Below, piece by piece: positions 1-8,602 of a stretch of 64,000 bases of DNA. Positions within the stretch are counted from its first letter, which is position 1. The number at the start of each line of letters is the position of its first letter. The position numbers and the translations under genes are program-made. Source of the stretch: Anaerolineales bacterium UBA6055 (GTDB lineage: Bacteria; Chloroflexota; Anaerolineae; Aggregatilineales; Phototrophicaceae); the NCBI GenBank assembly GCA_002428985.1, contig DIYL01000053.1, forward strand, positions 109,700 through 173,699. The letters run 5' to 3'. The notes beneath the pieces are model-generated. The model was not told where the DNA came from and made no database searches. It was given only the letters and a program-made list of their open reading frames with translations.

Positions 1-1
1 A

Positions 2-1093
2 ACTGACGAAGGCATCCATGGTTGGGGTGAATCGGGCCTATCTGGCAGAGAAGAAGCAGTTATTGGTGCAATTAATCATTACCGTGAATGGCTAATTGGT
101 CGTAATCCGATGAATATCGAGGCGTTATGGCAAGAGTTGTATCGCAGCCAGTATTTTGAAGGCGGACGTGTACTAACGGCAGCGATGTCTGCGCTAGACA
201 TTGCCTTCTATGACATCACGGGTAAGGCTCTGGGAGTACCTGTTTATCAGCTTCTCGGTGGTAAACAACGTGACTGGATACCGTGTTTTGCCACAATTCA
301 GGGTAGTAACGAACAAGAATTTATTGAACAGGCAAAGCTACTCATCGAACGGGGGTGGACTGTCATTCGAACAGGTTCTCATCCGGGGCGGACAGCCGAA
401 GATGATGAGTCAGTTTTCGAGCCACGTGAATCTATCGGGCAAACAGCAAAGTGGTTAACTCGCTTACGTGAAGAAGTGGGACCAGATCCTGTCCTCGGCA
501 TCGATTATCACCATCGGCTATCTGTAGCTGAAGCAGCCTCCTTTTGCCAGCGAATGCCATCGGGAACGTTAGATTTTATAGAAGAGCCGATTCGGGACGA
601 GACACCATCTACCTATCAGGCGTTGCGACAAATGACGGATGTTCCATTTGCCATCGGTGAAGAGTTCGCCAGCAAATGGCAATTCTTGCCCTATCTAGAG
701 CAAGACATCACACAATTTGCACGGGTAGATGTCTGTAATGTCGGTGGATTAACCGAAGCCAAAAAGGTCGCTGCCCTCGCGGAAGCACACTATATTGACC
801 TGATGCCTCATAATCCACTAGGGGCAATCTGTACTGCAGCGACTGTTCATCTTGCAGCATCTGTACCGAATTTTGCATGGCAGGAGGTGCGCTCTTCACC
901 AACTGAACAACTCAGTTTTTCTGATGAAGACTGGTTTCCTGTTCAACCCACACAAGACGAATCAAGGTTACTTGTACCTGATGTTCCTGGATTGGGTGTC
1001 GAATTCAATGAAGAACGAGCACAAGGAAGCCAAATGAAATACTGGGAGGCTCCTCACCTCAAACGTCGTGATGGATCAGTTACCAACTGGTAA
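2..1093 (+). CDS. mandelate racemase/muconate lactonizing (enolase superfamily) enzyme, sugar-acid dehydratase type, 5' partial
   Basis: The reading frame is open from base 2, so the gene begins before the window; the ATG at 110 is internal. Enolase-superfamily enzymes abstract the proton alpha to a carboxylate using Mg2+ held by three acidic ligands. Visible motifs are GIDYHHR (first ligand Asp plus the DxHxR-like signature of sugar-acid dehydratases), FIEEP (second ligand), IGEE (third ligand) and MPHNPLG (catalytic His near the C-terminus). This pattern resembles galactonate/gluconate dehydratases more than muconate cycloisomerases; the substrate cannot be read. Cytoplasmic. The downstream neighbour is unrelated. 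Confidence 0.85.
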   Translation, partial: TDEGIHGWGESGLSGREEAVIGAINHYREWLIGRNPMNIEALWQELYRSQYFEGGRVLTAAMSALDIAFYDITGKALGVPVYQLLGGKQRDWIPCFATIQGSNEQEFIEQAKLLIERGWTVIRTGSHPGRTAEDDESVFEPRESIGQTAKWLTRLREEVGPDPVLGIDYHHRLSVAEAASFCQRMPSGTLDFIEEPIRDETPSTYQALRQMTDVPFAIGEEFASKWQFLPYLEQDITQFARVDVCNVGGLTEAKKVAALAEAHYIDLMPHNPLGAICTAATVHLAASVPNFAWQEVRSSPTEQLSFSDEDWFPVQPTQDESRLLVPDVPGLGVEFNEERAQGSQMKYWEAPHLKRRDGSVTNW

Positions 1094-1240
1094 TTGAATG
1101 GAGAAATTTCGTCCATACCAGAATATGCGGTTGTTATGGCTATGATGCTCCGCGCCTTGTAACGCAAACTAAGCTGAAATTCAAATTGAGGGGAAGAATG
1201 ACAAAAGATTTGACCCACTCTGTCAACTTTTCCTCTAATC

Positions 1241-1257
1241 CCCTCCCCCCCGGAGGG
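1241..1257. terminator. C-rich hairpin downstream of the enolase-superfamily gene
   Basis: CCCTCC and GGAGGG can pair around a five-C loop, about 150 bp after the stop at 1093. There is no T tract on either strand, so a terminator role is only a guess. The rest of 1094-1373 shows no gene. Confidence 0.25.
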
Positions 1258-1373
1258 TAACAAAATTCCTTTAATCTAATAGACTTGCAATAAGTCAGCT
1301 GATAAGAAACAAAAAAGATATACATTCAAATACCAACTTTTCCACTACCTAAATTAGAGACAAGGAAAAAATC

Positions 1374-1859
1374 GTGTTTAAGCTTACTGTTAGATTACTT
1401 AGTGTATTGATTCTCATCATCATTATTGGTTCCGTCATCGCTCAAGACGATGATATGGTAGACGAAGAAGCTGTCGCCGCCGTCACATCAGTCATCATTG
1501 ACGACTATGGAGAATATGTGAACAATCATGATGCAGAAAGCTATGTAACTTTGTACACAGAAGACGTGCTTTGGGCACCACCTAATGGTCCCGACCAAAC
1601 TGATGCTGAAGGAATCCAAGCTGCAGTACAGCGTCTATTTGATACCTTTGAGTTCGATGTTGAACCAGAGACAGATGAAGTTGAGGTTCTTGGGGATACA
1701 GCTTATGTAGTGGGTTCCTTGATCGGCGTATTGACACCGCATGACGGTGGAGATCCTATGAACATTCACTTCCGCGCTATCTGGATCCTACGTAATGAAG
1801 ACGGTGAATGGAAGATTGCTCGGCAAGTTTGGAATAACAAGCCCGTAGAAGAGGAATAA
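1374..1859 (+). CDS. secreted NTF2-like (SnoaL/DUF4440-type) protein
   Basis: A 161-residue protein starting at GTG, with AAGGA at 1362-1366 well spaced before it. Residues 1-23 form a signal peptide (hydrophobic LLSVLILIIIIG, then SVIAQ before the acidic mature start). The rest matches the NTF2-like/SnoaL cone fold: an N-terminal helix with the motif YVNNHDAESYVTLYTEDVLW, then strands ending HFRAIWILRNEDGEWKIARQVWN. Such proteins bind small molecules or have unassigned catalytic roles; no specific function can be assigned. It stands alone, with the strong hairpins at 1954-2078 downstream. Confidence 0.75.
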   Translation: MFKLTVRLLSVLILIIIIGSVIAQDDDMVDEEAVAAVTSVIIDDYGEYVNNHDAESYVTLYTEDVLWAPPNGPDQTDAEGIQAAVQRLFDTFEFDVEPETDEVEVLGDTAYVVGSLIGVLTPHDGGDPMNIHFRAIWILRNEDGEWKIARQVWNNKPVEEE

Positions 1860-2258
1860 ATAGAGGACGGTTGTATACACAGCATATTTTAGCATAGTTA
1901 CGGTGTACTAATCCGAGATTGACGCAAATTGTTAGAACAAGTTATTGCACATCGAGACGTTGTTCATGGGAACAGCGTCTCAACATTGAACCTATAGATT
2001 TATGTGGAATCTAATCGTCTCTCATAACAACTGAATAACATCGAAGTTGGGTAAAGTCCTGAGAGGAACTACCCAACTCCGATAAAGAACTAGGGCGTTA
2101 TTAAGTTGATGGTACAGACGAGGCGACCTGAGATGGTTGCACAGTGTCTCGAGTAGAAGCATTAGCTTTCATTATCGACGACTGTCGCAATCGTAAAGAG
2201 TTAATCATCACAAATACCGTCGTCTGGATCGTCGGAATGTTGCCATGCTCATACTTAA
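1860..2258. other. 399-bp gap with two stable hairpins
   Basis: No gene is supported here. Two inverted repeats stand out. At 1954-1981 a 12-bp stem (GAGACGTTGTTC with GAACAGCGTCTC, one G-T pair) encloses the loop ATGG. At 2045-2053 and 2070-2078 a perfect 9-bp stem (AGTTGGGTA/TACCCAACT) encloses a further partly paired stretch. Neither is followed by a T run. They may end transcription of the 1374 gene, or form a structured untranslated region or small RNA. Confidence 0.5.
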
Positions 2259-3500
2259 TCACGGAACTACCCGTTCAATAAGGCTTCTTGATATTTCGGA
2301 TGAATTACCAGCTAGCCACCTCCAAAATAGATCACGCAACTGCTCGCCATCTAGTCCAACATAATCAGCATCTCTTTCAGCAATAACCCAGATTTCAGTC
2401 GCCTGTTCCAAAACTTCCAACGGAGGTCGATTTTGATCAAAAACAAATATTTCATCTTTTGGGTTTTTACAGCTGTCTAAAAAATTGCCCTGATCGGGTC
2501 CAGCTGTAAGCGTTTGAGAAGGTGAAATCCACAATATGTTACCTGCTGCATCAGCAAGTACCATAAAGCTTACAAGTCGAGTCGAGCCTGTGCATGCTTT
2601 GTGTTCAATATCGAGTGTAGCAGTATAGATACCTGTACTGCTCATTTCCCAAGTTGCACTGCCTGTTGCCACAAATTTTGTCGCCCGTATTGGATACACA
2701 ATATTCGTTATAGGTACTGAATCATCAAAAAACAAGTTAGACACTGCTGCCAAGGAATTTAAATCCGAAACTTCATCGACATTTTCAGGTCCTGTATCCA
2801 AAAGTACTGGCAGATAACTTACAGGAACAATCCATCCCAGACCAATATTGCCATTTCTAAGACCACCATTTCCTATACCAATAACCTGTCCTTGTGCATT
2901 CGTAATTGGTGCACCAGAATCACCAGGCAATAGGGGACCAACGACTGGCGTAACCAAAGTGTCAAGTGACGGAAAGTCTAACTCACTAAGTGTTTGTCGA
3001 GCCTCTGGATCCAAGTTGATTCGCAGAACATTTGGAGCTACCAAACTCGTCTCAAGACGACGCAAGTATAGCTCTTTAATGGATAATGGGTAGCCAAACA
3101 CAAAAACGTTCATACCATCTGTTATAGTACCTGTGGATAATGGCGGTATATCAACAGGTTCATTCAAGCGAATAAGTGCCAAGTCATGCCTTCGCAATGT
3201 AGCAATGACAGTACCCGTTTTTGAAACAACATTTGGTGTCCCTCTTTCAAAATCTACAGATATTGACGTTGCGTTAACAACAACGTGATAAGCGGTTACA
3301 ACATGTTGAGAGTCTAGCCATAAAAAGCCTGTTCCAATTCGCTCAGGCAGTTCAGGATGATCAGTATATACAAATAGGCGTGCCACTGATCTTTGAATAT
3401 CCGATGCAACCTCGACAGGCATATTTTGTGCAGACAAAGAAAAAGTTCCTAACAATCCACCAACTATAACATAAATAAAAACAAGAATTTTACGAGCCAT
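2259..3500 (-). CDS. secreted trypsin-like serine protease (S1 family)
   Basis: A 413-residue protein with an N-terminal signal peptide (hydrophobic residues about 6-22, then SLSAQ). The chymotrypsin-fold catalytic triad is visible: His72 in TAYHVV, Asp106 in RRHDLALI, and Ser195 in PGDSGAPI. The N-terminal two thirds is therefore a trypsin-like peptidase domain probably acting outside the membrane. The C-terminal 150 residues are beta-rich and unrecognised; no PDZ domain is seen, so it is not a standard DegP/HtrA. GAGGTG precedes the ATG. The start overlaps the preceding membrane-protein gene by 11 bp, indicating translational coupling. Confidence 0.85.
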   Translation of the reverse strand: MARKILVFIYVIVGGLLGTFSLSAQNMPVEVASDIQRSVARLFVYTDHPELPERIGTGFLWLDSQHVVTAYHVVVNATSISVDFERGTPNVVSKTGTVIATLRRHDLALIRLNEPVDIPPLSTGTITDGMNVFVFGYPLSIKELYLRRLETSLVAPNVLRINLDPEARQTLSELDFPSLDTLVTPVVGPLLPGDSGAPITNAQGQVIGIGNGGLRNGNIGLGWIVPVSYLPVLLDTGPENVDEVSDLNSLAAVSNLFFDDSVPITNIVYPIRATKFVATGSATWEMSSTGIYTATLDIEHKACTGSTRLVSFMVLADAAGNILWISPSQTLTAGPDQGNFLDSCKNPKDEIFVFDQNRPPLEVLEQATEIWVIAERDADYVGLDGEQLRDLFWRWLAGNSSEISRSLIERVVP

Positions 3501-4116
3501 TCTGAATCACCTCACTACAATATGCAATATAGATTCCAGCTAACACATCACCTGTAAGACTATCTGGATCTGACTCGAAGAACTGTTCACTTGCAAGAAC
3601 AGCATTTGTCCACTCGTCACCTTGATTACCATAACGATTCAGCAAACTTCCCTTATCAAAATTGTAATCTTCAGGATTCAGCTCATTACAAGTATCAAAT
3701 GATGCACCAGTAAACAAGATAGCTAATCCTGGGATTTCAGGTGGGTCATCATCACGTAGTTGAATCAACTCTTCAACCAGAGTCTGAAACTCTTCATTAT
3801 CAAAAGGTATGACCTCTTCATCGGCAACGAAATTGGCTAGTAGTATTCTTTCTCTAACACCTTGGAATGTCTCCAAATCCAATACATCTTTGACTATTTC
3901 CAGTCTTAGCGCATTCTCTGCTTGCCTATTTTCTGTCAGGATGTCGTTCCAAATACCAATGCCCGCAATAACAATTGGTATAAAAATTGTCACAACTGTA
4001 AGCCACCATCTCCGGTTTTCTCTGTCTGAATTCTCTTTATCCAATTTATATTTCAGATATATTATTTCTTTGTCTGATAGTTGCGCTACTTCTTTTTTCT
4101 GATCATTTGTTAGCAT
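3490..4116 (-). CDS. single-pass membrane protein, unknown function, coupled to the protease
   Basis: 208 residues. The charged N-terminus (about 1-36) looks helical or coiled, followed by one transmembrane segment at about 37-57 (WWLTVVTIFIPIVIAGIGIW). The remaining C-terminal region is acidic and contains two or three Cys. No recognisable domain. AAGG lies ahead of the ATG. Its last 11 bp overlap the protease gene, so the two are almost certainly co-expressed. It could anchor or regulate the protease; that is inference from position only. Confidence 0.65.
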   Translation of the reverse strand: MLTNDQKKEVAQLSDKEIIYLKYKLDKENSDRENRRWWLTVVTIFIPIVIAGIGIWNDILTENRQAENALRLEIVKDVLDLETFQGVRERILLANFVADEEVIPFDNEEFQTLVEELIQLRDDDPPEIPGLAILFTGASFDTCNELNPEDYNFDKGSLLNRYGNQGDEWTNAVLASEQFFESDPDSLTGDVLAGIYIAYCSEVIQNGS

Positions 4117-4147
4117 AATCCCACCTTCTCAACAACAATATTATTGG

Positions 4148-4153
4148 ATTATA
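4148..4153 (-). promoter_or_regulatory. putative -10 for the membrane protein/protease pair
   Basis: TATAAT on the minus strand, 32 bp before the ATG at 4116, within a very AT-rich stretch (4140-4200). No convincing -35 hexamer was found. The rest of 4117-4370 holds no gene. Confidence 0.3.
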
Positions 4154-4370
4154 ACAAAATAATATAATATATGATCAAAATATATGAATACTTAATCTAT
4201 ACTCAATTATGATTTTTAACAGAAAGTAATCGACAAGCATCGAGGCAGTACAAAACAAACAAGAGTCAGAAATTTTCCTAACCACAACTTTCAATAGTAA
4301 GTACAGGGTAATGTTTAAGATTCAGTATGTACTAACGTAATACTGACTAGAATTTAGTTATCTATCAAAT

Positions 4371-6815
4371 TCAACTTATTTCTTTGGTACGTAATCGAAG
4401 GCTATTTGTAATAACAAAGATAGAGGAGAATGCCATTGCAGCGGCTGCAAACATCGGAATCAACCCACCTAGCATTGCAACAGGGATCAGGATGATATTG
4501 TAGATAAATGCCCAGAACAAATTTTGATAAATCGTCCGCATTGTAATCTTACTCAACTCAATCGCAGTTGCGACCCCATTCAAATCACCGCGCACCAACG
4601 TTACATCGCTCGCTTCCATAGCAACATCAGTGCCTGTGCCAATCGCAAAGCCAATATCTGCTTGTGCTAATGCTGGGGCATCGTTAATGCCATCACCGAC
4701 CATAGCCACCGTTTCACCTTTACTTTGCAACGACTTCACTGTATCCGATTTATCTGCTGGCAACACATCCGCGAAAACAGTTTCAATCCCAACTTCACGT
4801 GCAATCGCATCAGCTGTCAGTTGATTATCGCCAGTCACCATCGCAACTTGTAGCCCCTGTGATTTTAGGTTGGCAATAGCCTGTTTAGACTCAGCTTTGA
4901 CAGTATCTGCAATCCCAATCGCACCAAGTAATTGGTTATCTTTTACAACAAGTACAGCAGTCCGTGCATTACCTTGCAGACGATTAATCTCACCTGCGAT
5001 TGACGATATATCAATATCATTTTCGGTCATATAACAGGGACTACCGACGAGTACAGTTTGAGCATCAATTACAGCTCTAATGCCGCGTCCCGACATTGCT
5101 TCAAATGATTCGACTTTGTGTAATGTGATATTCTCAGCTTTAGCTTTATCAACGATCGCATCACCAAGTGGATGTTCACTAGCTTGCTCGGCTGATGCAC
5201 TCCATTGCAACACAGCCTGACTAGACACTTTATTTACTGTAACAACATCGGTCACAGCTGGCTTTCCTTCAGTTATTGTGCCTGTTTTATCGAGCAACAC
5301 AGTATTCAGTGCATGAGTCTTTTCCAATGATTCACTATTTCGGAATAAGATGCCCATCTCTGCGCCACGCCCTGTACCAACCATAATCGCTGTCGGAGTC
5401 GCTAAACCCAACGCACACGGACATGCAATCACAAGTACAGCAATCATATTCAGTATTGCCTGCGGGAATGGTGCACCACCGATTGTCATCCACCCAATAA
5501 ATGTAATCGCAGCCAGTACAATAACAATAGGCACAAAGTAAGATGAAACACGATCAGCAACCCGTTGAATCGGCGCTTTTGTCGCTTGTGCTTGTTCCAC
5601 TAATTTGATAATTTGCGCCAGTACAGTATCACGTCCTACTCGTTGCGCTTCAACAATCAAGCGTCCTTGTTTATTGATTGTTCCTGCAATCACCTCATCG
5701 CCAACTACTTTATTCACTGGCATACTTTCGCCAGTCAGCATCGACTCGTCCAAGGATGACCGGCCGTCATTCACAATCGCATCAACAGGAATACGTTCAC
5801 CGGGTTTGACTACAATCAACTCACCGGGTAAAACATCATCAATCCGTATAGATACCTCTTCGCCATTACGCAAGACAGTCGCAGTCTTAGGTGTAAGCCC
5901 CATCAATCTTTTAATCGCATCGCTAGTACGGCCTTTTGCGCGTGCTTCCAGCAATTTACCCAAGGTAATCAATGTTAAAATGACAGCTGCCGATTCAAAA
6001 TAGTCCGACTTCCCAACAACATCGGAAAAACCAAACACTATCCCTGCCAATACAATCAAGCCATAGATATATGCTGCAAACGACCCCATAGCCACTAGTA
6101 CATCCATATTGGCTGTACCATTACGTAGGGATTTGACAGCACCGACTAAATATTGTCGTCCAAGAATCAGAACCACAGGTGTTGCCATCGCACCAAAAAT
6201 AAACAACCAAATATCATTCATTAACCACGGAAATGACTCCATAATAAATGGTATCTGATGCATGAAGTGACGTGACATACTCAATACGGTGAGGGGTATA
6301 GTAAAAAGCGCCCCAATCATCACCAAACGTGCCTGACGGTCAATTTCAGCTTGGCGGGCTTGCGCTTCTGCATCTTCCGGCGAATCCATATCAGCAGTAT
6401 CAATTACACCATATCCTGCATTTTCGACCGCCTGAATTAGATCATTGCGCCGTGCGACACCCGGCAAATAACTGATTGTTGCTTTTTCTGTCGCTAGATT
6501 GACCGTAACATCTAATACACCCTCTGGTTTACGCAACGCACGATCCACATTTTTTACACACATCGCGCAGGTCATCCCAGTTATGGGCAGGTCAATAGAT
6601 GCGGTGGCTACACCATAACCTGATTTTTCAACTTGTGAGACAAGATCGCTTGTTTGGAGCTTGTCGCCATCATAATTGATTGTCGCTTTTTCTGTCGCAA
6701 GATTGACGGCAACCTCAGTTACGCCATCAGCTTTATTCAATGTACGCTCGACATTTTTGACGCACATCGCGCAGGTCATGCCTGTAATTGGAATAGTGAT
6801 CTCTTTTGTAGACAT
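4371..6815 (-). CDS. copA: Cu(+)-exporting P1B-type ATPase CopA
   Basis: 814 residues, usual CopA length. Two N-terminal heavy-metal-associated domains each carry GMTCAMC (Cys15/Cys18 and Cys83/Cys86). Then follow the membrane core and P-type ATPase signatures: TGES actuator loop, the intramembrane metal site CPC, the phosphorylation motif DKTGT, SEHPLG with the P1B-specific HP, and GDGINDAP. The last membrane segments have YN and MAFSS, the Cu(I) ligand set of CopA. It pumps Cu(I) out of the cytoplasm using ATP. It lies 17 bp after csoR in one operon, so it should be derepressed by copper. Confidence 0.97.
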   Translation of the reverse strand: MSTKEITIPITGMTCAMCVKNVERTLNKADGVTEVAVNLATEKATINYDGDKLQTSDLVSQVEKSGYGVATASIDLPITGMTCAMCVKNVDRALRKPEGVLDVTVNLATEKATISYLPGVARRNDLIQAVENAGYGVIDTADMDSPEDAEAQARQAEIDRQARLVMIGALFTIPLTVLSMSRHFMHQIPFIMESFPWLMNDIWLFIFGAMATPVVLILGRQYLVGAVKSLRNGTANMDVLVAMGSFAAYIYGLIVLAGIVFGFSDVVGKSDYFESAAVILTLITLGKLLEARAKGRTSDAIKRLMGLTPKTATVLRNGEEVSIRIDDVLPGELIVVKPGERIPVDAIVNDGRSSLDESMLTGESMPVNKVVGDEVIAGTINKQGRLIVEAQRVGRDTVLAQIIKLVEQAQATKAPIQRVADRVSSYFVPIVIVLAAITFIGWMTIGGAPFPQAILNMIAVLVIACPCALGLATPTAIMVGTGRGAEMGILFRNSESLEKTHALNTVLLDKTGTITEGKPAVTDVVTVNKVSSQAVLQWSASAEQASEHPLGDAIVDKAKAENITLHKVESFEAMSGRGIRAVIDAQTVLVGSPCYMTENDIDISSIAGEINRLQGNARTAVLVVKDNQLLGAIGIADTVKAESKQAIANLKSQGLQVAMVTGDNQLTADAIAREVGIETVFADVLPADKSDTVKSLQSKGETVAMVGDGINDAPALAQADIGFAIGTGTDVAMEASDVTLVRGDLNGVATAIELSKITMRTIYQNLFWAFIYNIILIPVAMLGGLIPMFAAAAMAFSSIFVITNSLRLRTKEIS

Positions 6816-6832
6816 TTTCTCGCCTTATAGAG

Positions 6833-7138
6833 TTAATTGTTCATCAATTTGAGGATTTTCTGCAAATCTTTTACAGCCTCATCGGGGTTGGATTGCATCT
6901 CGTATTGCACAGTATTTTCTATATAACAATCAACCAGATGTGTAATCAGGCTTGTCATACCTTTTTCGATTGTGCGTGCTCGAATCACACGATCTTCGCA
7001 TGAGCCCTCATCGGCTTCAATTAGACGCTCGAGCGCATTGAGTTGCCCTTTAATACGCCGGATACGATTAAGTGTTTTCTTGTTATATTCACAGCGTTCA
7101 CCTTGTACTTGATCATCGAGTGATAATTTTTGTTCCAT
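6833..7138 (-). CDS. csoR: CsoR/RcnR-family copper-sensing transcriptional repressor
   Basis: 101 residues, all-helical DUF156 type. The N-terminal helix has the basic stretch NRIRRIKGQL typical of DNA binding in this family. Candidate metal ligands are Cys47 (SCED), His67 and Cys71 (THLVDC). The His-x3-Cys pair is canonical, but Cys47 and His67 are separated by 19 residues where the CsoR proteins I know have about 24. No frameshift explains this. First gene of the csoR-copA operon, with AAGGAT ahead of the ATG and an operator-like palindrome just upstream, consistent with autoregulation by copper. Confidence 0.9.
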   Translation of the reverse strand: MEQKLSLDDQVQGERCEYNKKTLNRIRRIKGQLNALERLIEADEGSCEDRVIRARTIEKGMTSLITHLVDCYIENTVQYEMQSNPDEAVKDLQKILKLMNN

Positions 7139-7151
7139 GCTATATCCTTAA

Positions 7152-7200
7152 ATATACCCCTACCCCTATAGGTATATCATATAGCTGCCAGAATTGACAA
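7152..7200 (-). promoter_or_regulatory. csoR-copA promoter with CsoR-type operator
   Basis: On the minus strand TTGTCA (7195-7200) and TATACC (7171-7176) are separated by 18 bp, a plausible -35/-10 pair. Overlapping the -10 is the inverted repeat ATATACC (7152-7158)/GGTATAT (7171-7177) around a C-rich core on the plus strand (CCTACCCCTATA). This matches the general form of CsoR operators (AT flanks, G/C-tract core). The position over the -10 fits repression. Confidence 0.65.
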
Positions 7201-7258
7201 GATAAAATCACATAAGAATTCCCATGACAAATATCACATCTAGTCAATTAAATCATGC

Positions 7259-7264
7259 TATACT
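7259..7264 (+). promoter_or_regulatory. putative -10 directly before the O-antigen-ligase-like gene
   Basis: TATACT ends 6 bp before the ATG at 7271. If used, transcription would start at or next to the start codon, giving a leaderless mRNA. No good ribosome site precedes this ATG, which agrees. The -35 is poor. Confidence 0.35.
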
Positions 7265-7270
7265 GCCCTC

Positions 7271-8602
7271 ATGATACATATTCGAACAATCGCATCTAAT
7301 CTACTCCACTTAAGTATTCTGGTGACGCTATTTCTATCACAATCATGGTTGAAGTTACCTGATTCACCTGCCCCATTCACAGCCACTTATGTCACTGGAT
7401 TTGTGATAGTGATACCCCTATGTGTATCGATTATCCTATGGGTTTTGACCGGATTTCAAGGAATACAAAAAGTCTATAACAGTAAAACAAACATACTGTG
7501 GTTTTTAACATTAATCGCATTTGCCGGTTGGGCAGTGTTGAGTCAACATTGGGATTTTGTATCTGATAATCGTTCCGGAGTCGCCCATAATGCGAGCTTG
7601 CAAATTGTGTTGGTATTGACCTTCGCTCTTATTGTTTTTTGTCACCCGCCCAAATTAAAGTGGATACTAATCATCGGGGTTTTGATGCTCATCACACAAG
7701 GCATCATTGGCAGTCTGCAAGTTACAAATCAAACGTCTATCGGTTTACGCACGCTTGGCGAGTTTAGACTTGACCCTGCACAGTCCGGTGTCAGTGTAAT
7801 ACAAGCAGGTGAATTACGCTGGTTACGTCCGTATGGTCTCCTGCCTCATCCTAATATATTCGCTGGATTGATACTCTTCGGGATATTCGCGTCAGCAGGA
7901 CTGATTCTCAATGACAATCGTCGCATTCAGATAGTAGGGGGGGTATGTTTTCTGGTGGGCATGTGGGTATTCCTGCTAACGTTTTCGCGGGGTGCATGGG
8001 GAAGTTTTGGTATCGGTGTGCTGGCCTCCCTCTTTTTTGTGATTCGTTATTTTGGTATCAAACGCCGTTTTATAGTCGTTGCGCTATGTACAATTGTCAT
8101 AGGGTTCGTGTTTTTATGGACGTATCGTCCATTGATGGCATCCCGTGTAGGCATTAGTACAGAATCAATTGAGATGCGCTCAGTCGCTGATCGGATTGTC
8201 TTCAACGAGATCGCATTTTCCGCAATTGAACTCAGTCCGTATATTGGTATTGGAGCAGGTAATTTTCCATGGTATGCCGCGCATTATCTACATAATTATA
8301 CAGATTACGATTTACGTGGTGACAATGTGCATATGGTTGCATTAGGCATCTGGTCAGAATATGGGTTGGTCGGGTTACTATTAATCGGAACAAATATAGT
8401 CATAGCAATCCTCGAAACTGCGAGAAATATATGGCGATACGACCATCAACGAAGAGAGCGTATCGCCATATTAGGTATTATCATCGCCTACACAACAATA
8501 GGCTTGTTAGATCACTATCCATGGACATTAATTCATACACAGTTGATCTGGTTTGTATTAATGGCAAGCGGATTATCCGTCATAAGTGAGACGTTCGACT
8601 GA
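7271..8602 (+). CDS. O-antigen ligase/polymerase-like (Wzy_C) membrane protein
   Basis: 443 residues with about ten to twelve hydrophobic membrane segments. Features of the O-antigen ligase/polymerase family: LPHPNIFAGL, then TFSRGAW, and a large extracytoplasmic stretch followed by VHMVALGIWSEYGLVGLLL near the C-terminus. Such enzymes polymerise or transfer lipid-linked glycans on the outer face of the membrane. No other glycan-locus genes are adjacent; GT-C enzymes lie at 23-27 kb and 49-53 kb. The 3' end overlaps the convergent gene by 30 bp. Likely expressed from the TATACT at 7259. Confidence 0.8.
   Translation: MIHIRTIASNLLHLSILVTLFLSQSWLKLPDSPAPFTATYVTGFVIVIPLCVSIILWVLTGFQGIQKVYNSKTNILWFLTLIAFAGWAVLSQHWDFVSDNRSGVAHNASLQIVLVLTFALIVFCHPPKLKWILIIGVLMLITQGIIGSLQVTNQTSIGLRTLGEFRLDPAQSGVSVIQAGELRWLRPYGLLPHPNIFAGLILFGIFASAGLILNDNRRIQIVGGVCFLVGMWVFLLTFSRGAWGSFGIGVLASLFFVIRYFGIKRRFIVVALCTIVIGFVFLWTYRPLMASRVGISTESIEMRSVADRIVFNEIAFSAIELSPYIGIGAGNFPWYAAHYLHNYTDYDLRGDNVHMVALGIWSEYGLVGLLLIGTNIVIAILETARNIWRYDHQRRERIAILGIIIAYTTIGLLDHYPWTLIHTQLIWFVLMASGLSVISETFD

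Noticed and set aside
1054..1263. Minus-strand open frame of 69 codons in the gap after the first gene
   Set aside because: It overlaps the end of the enolase-superfamily gene, runs through the C-rich hairpin, and has no ribosome site or recognisable product.
2104..2258. Short plus-strand open frame reading through to about 2277
   Set aside because: Only about 50 codons, no start with ribosome site, no similarity I recognise.
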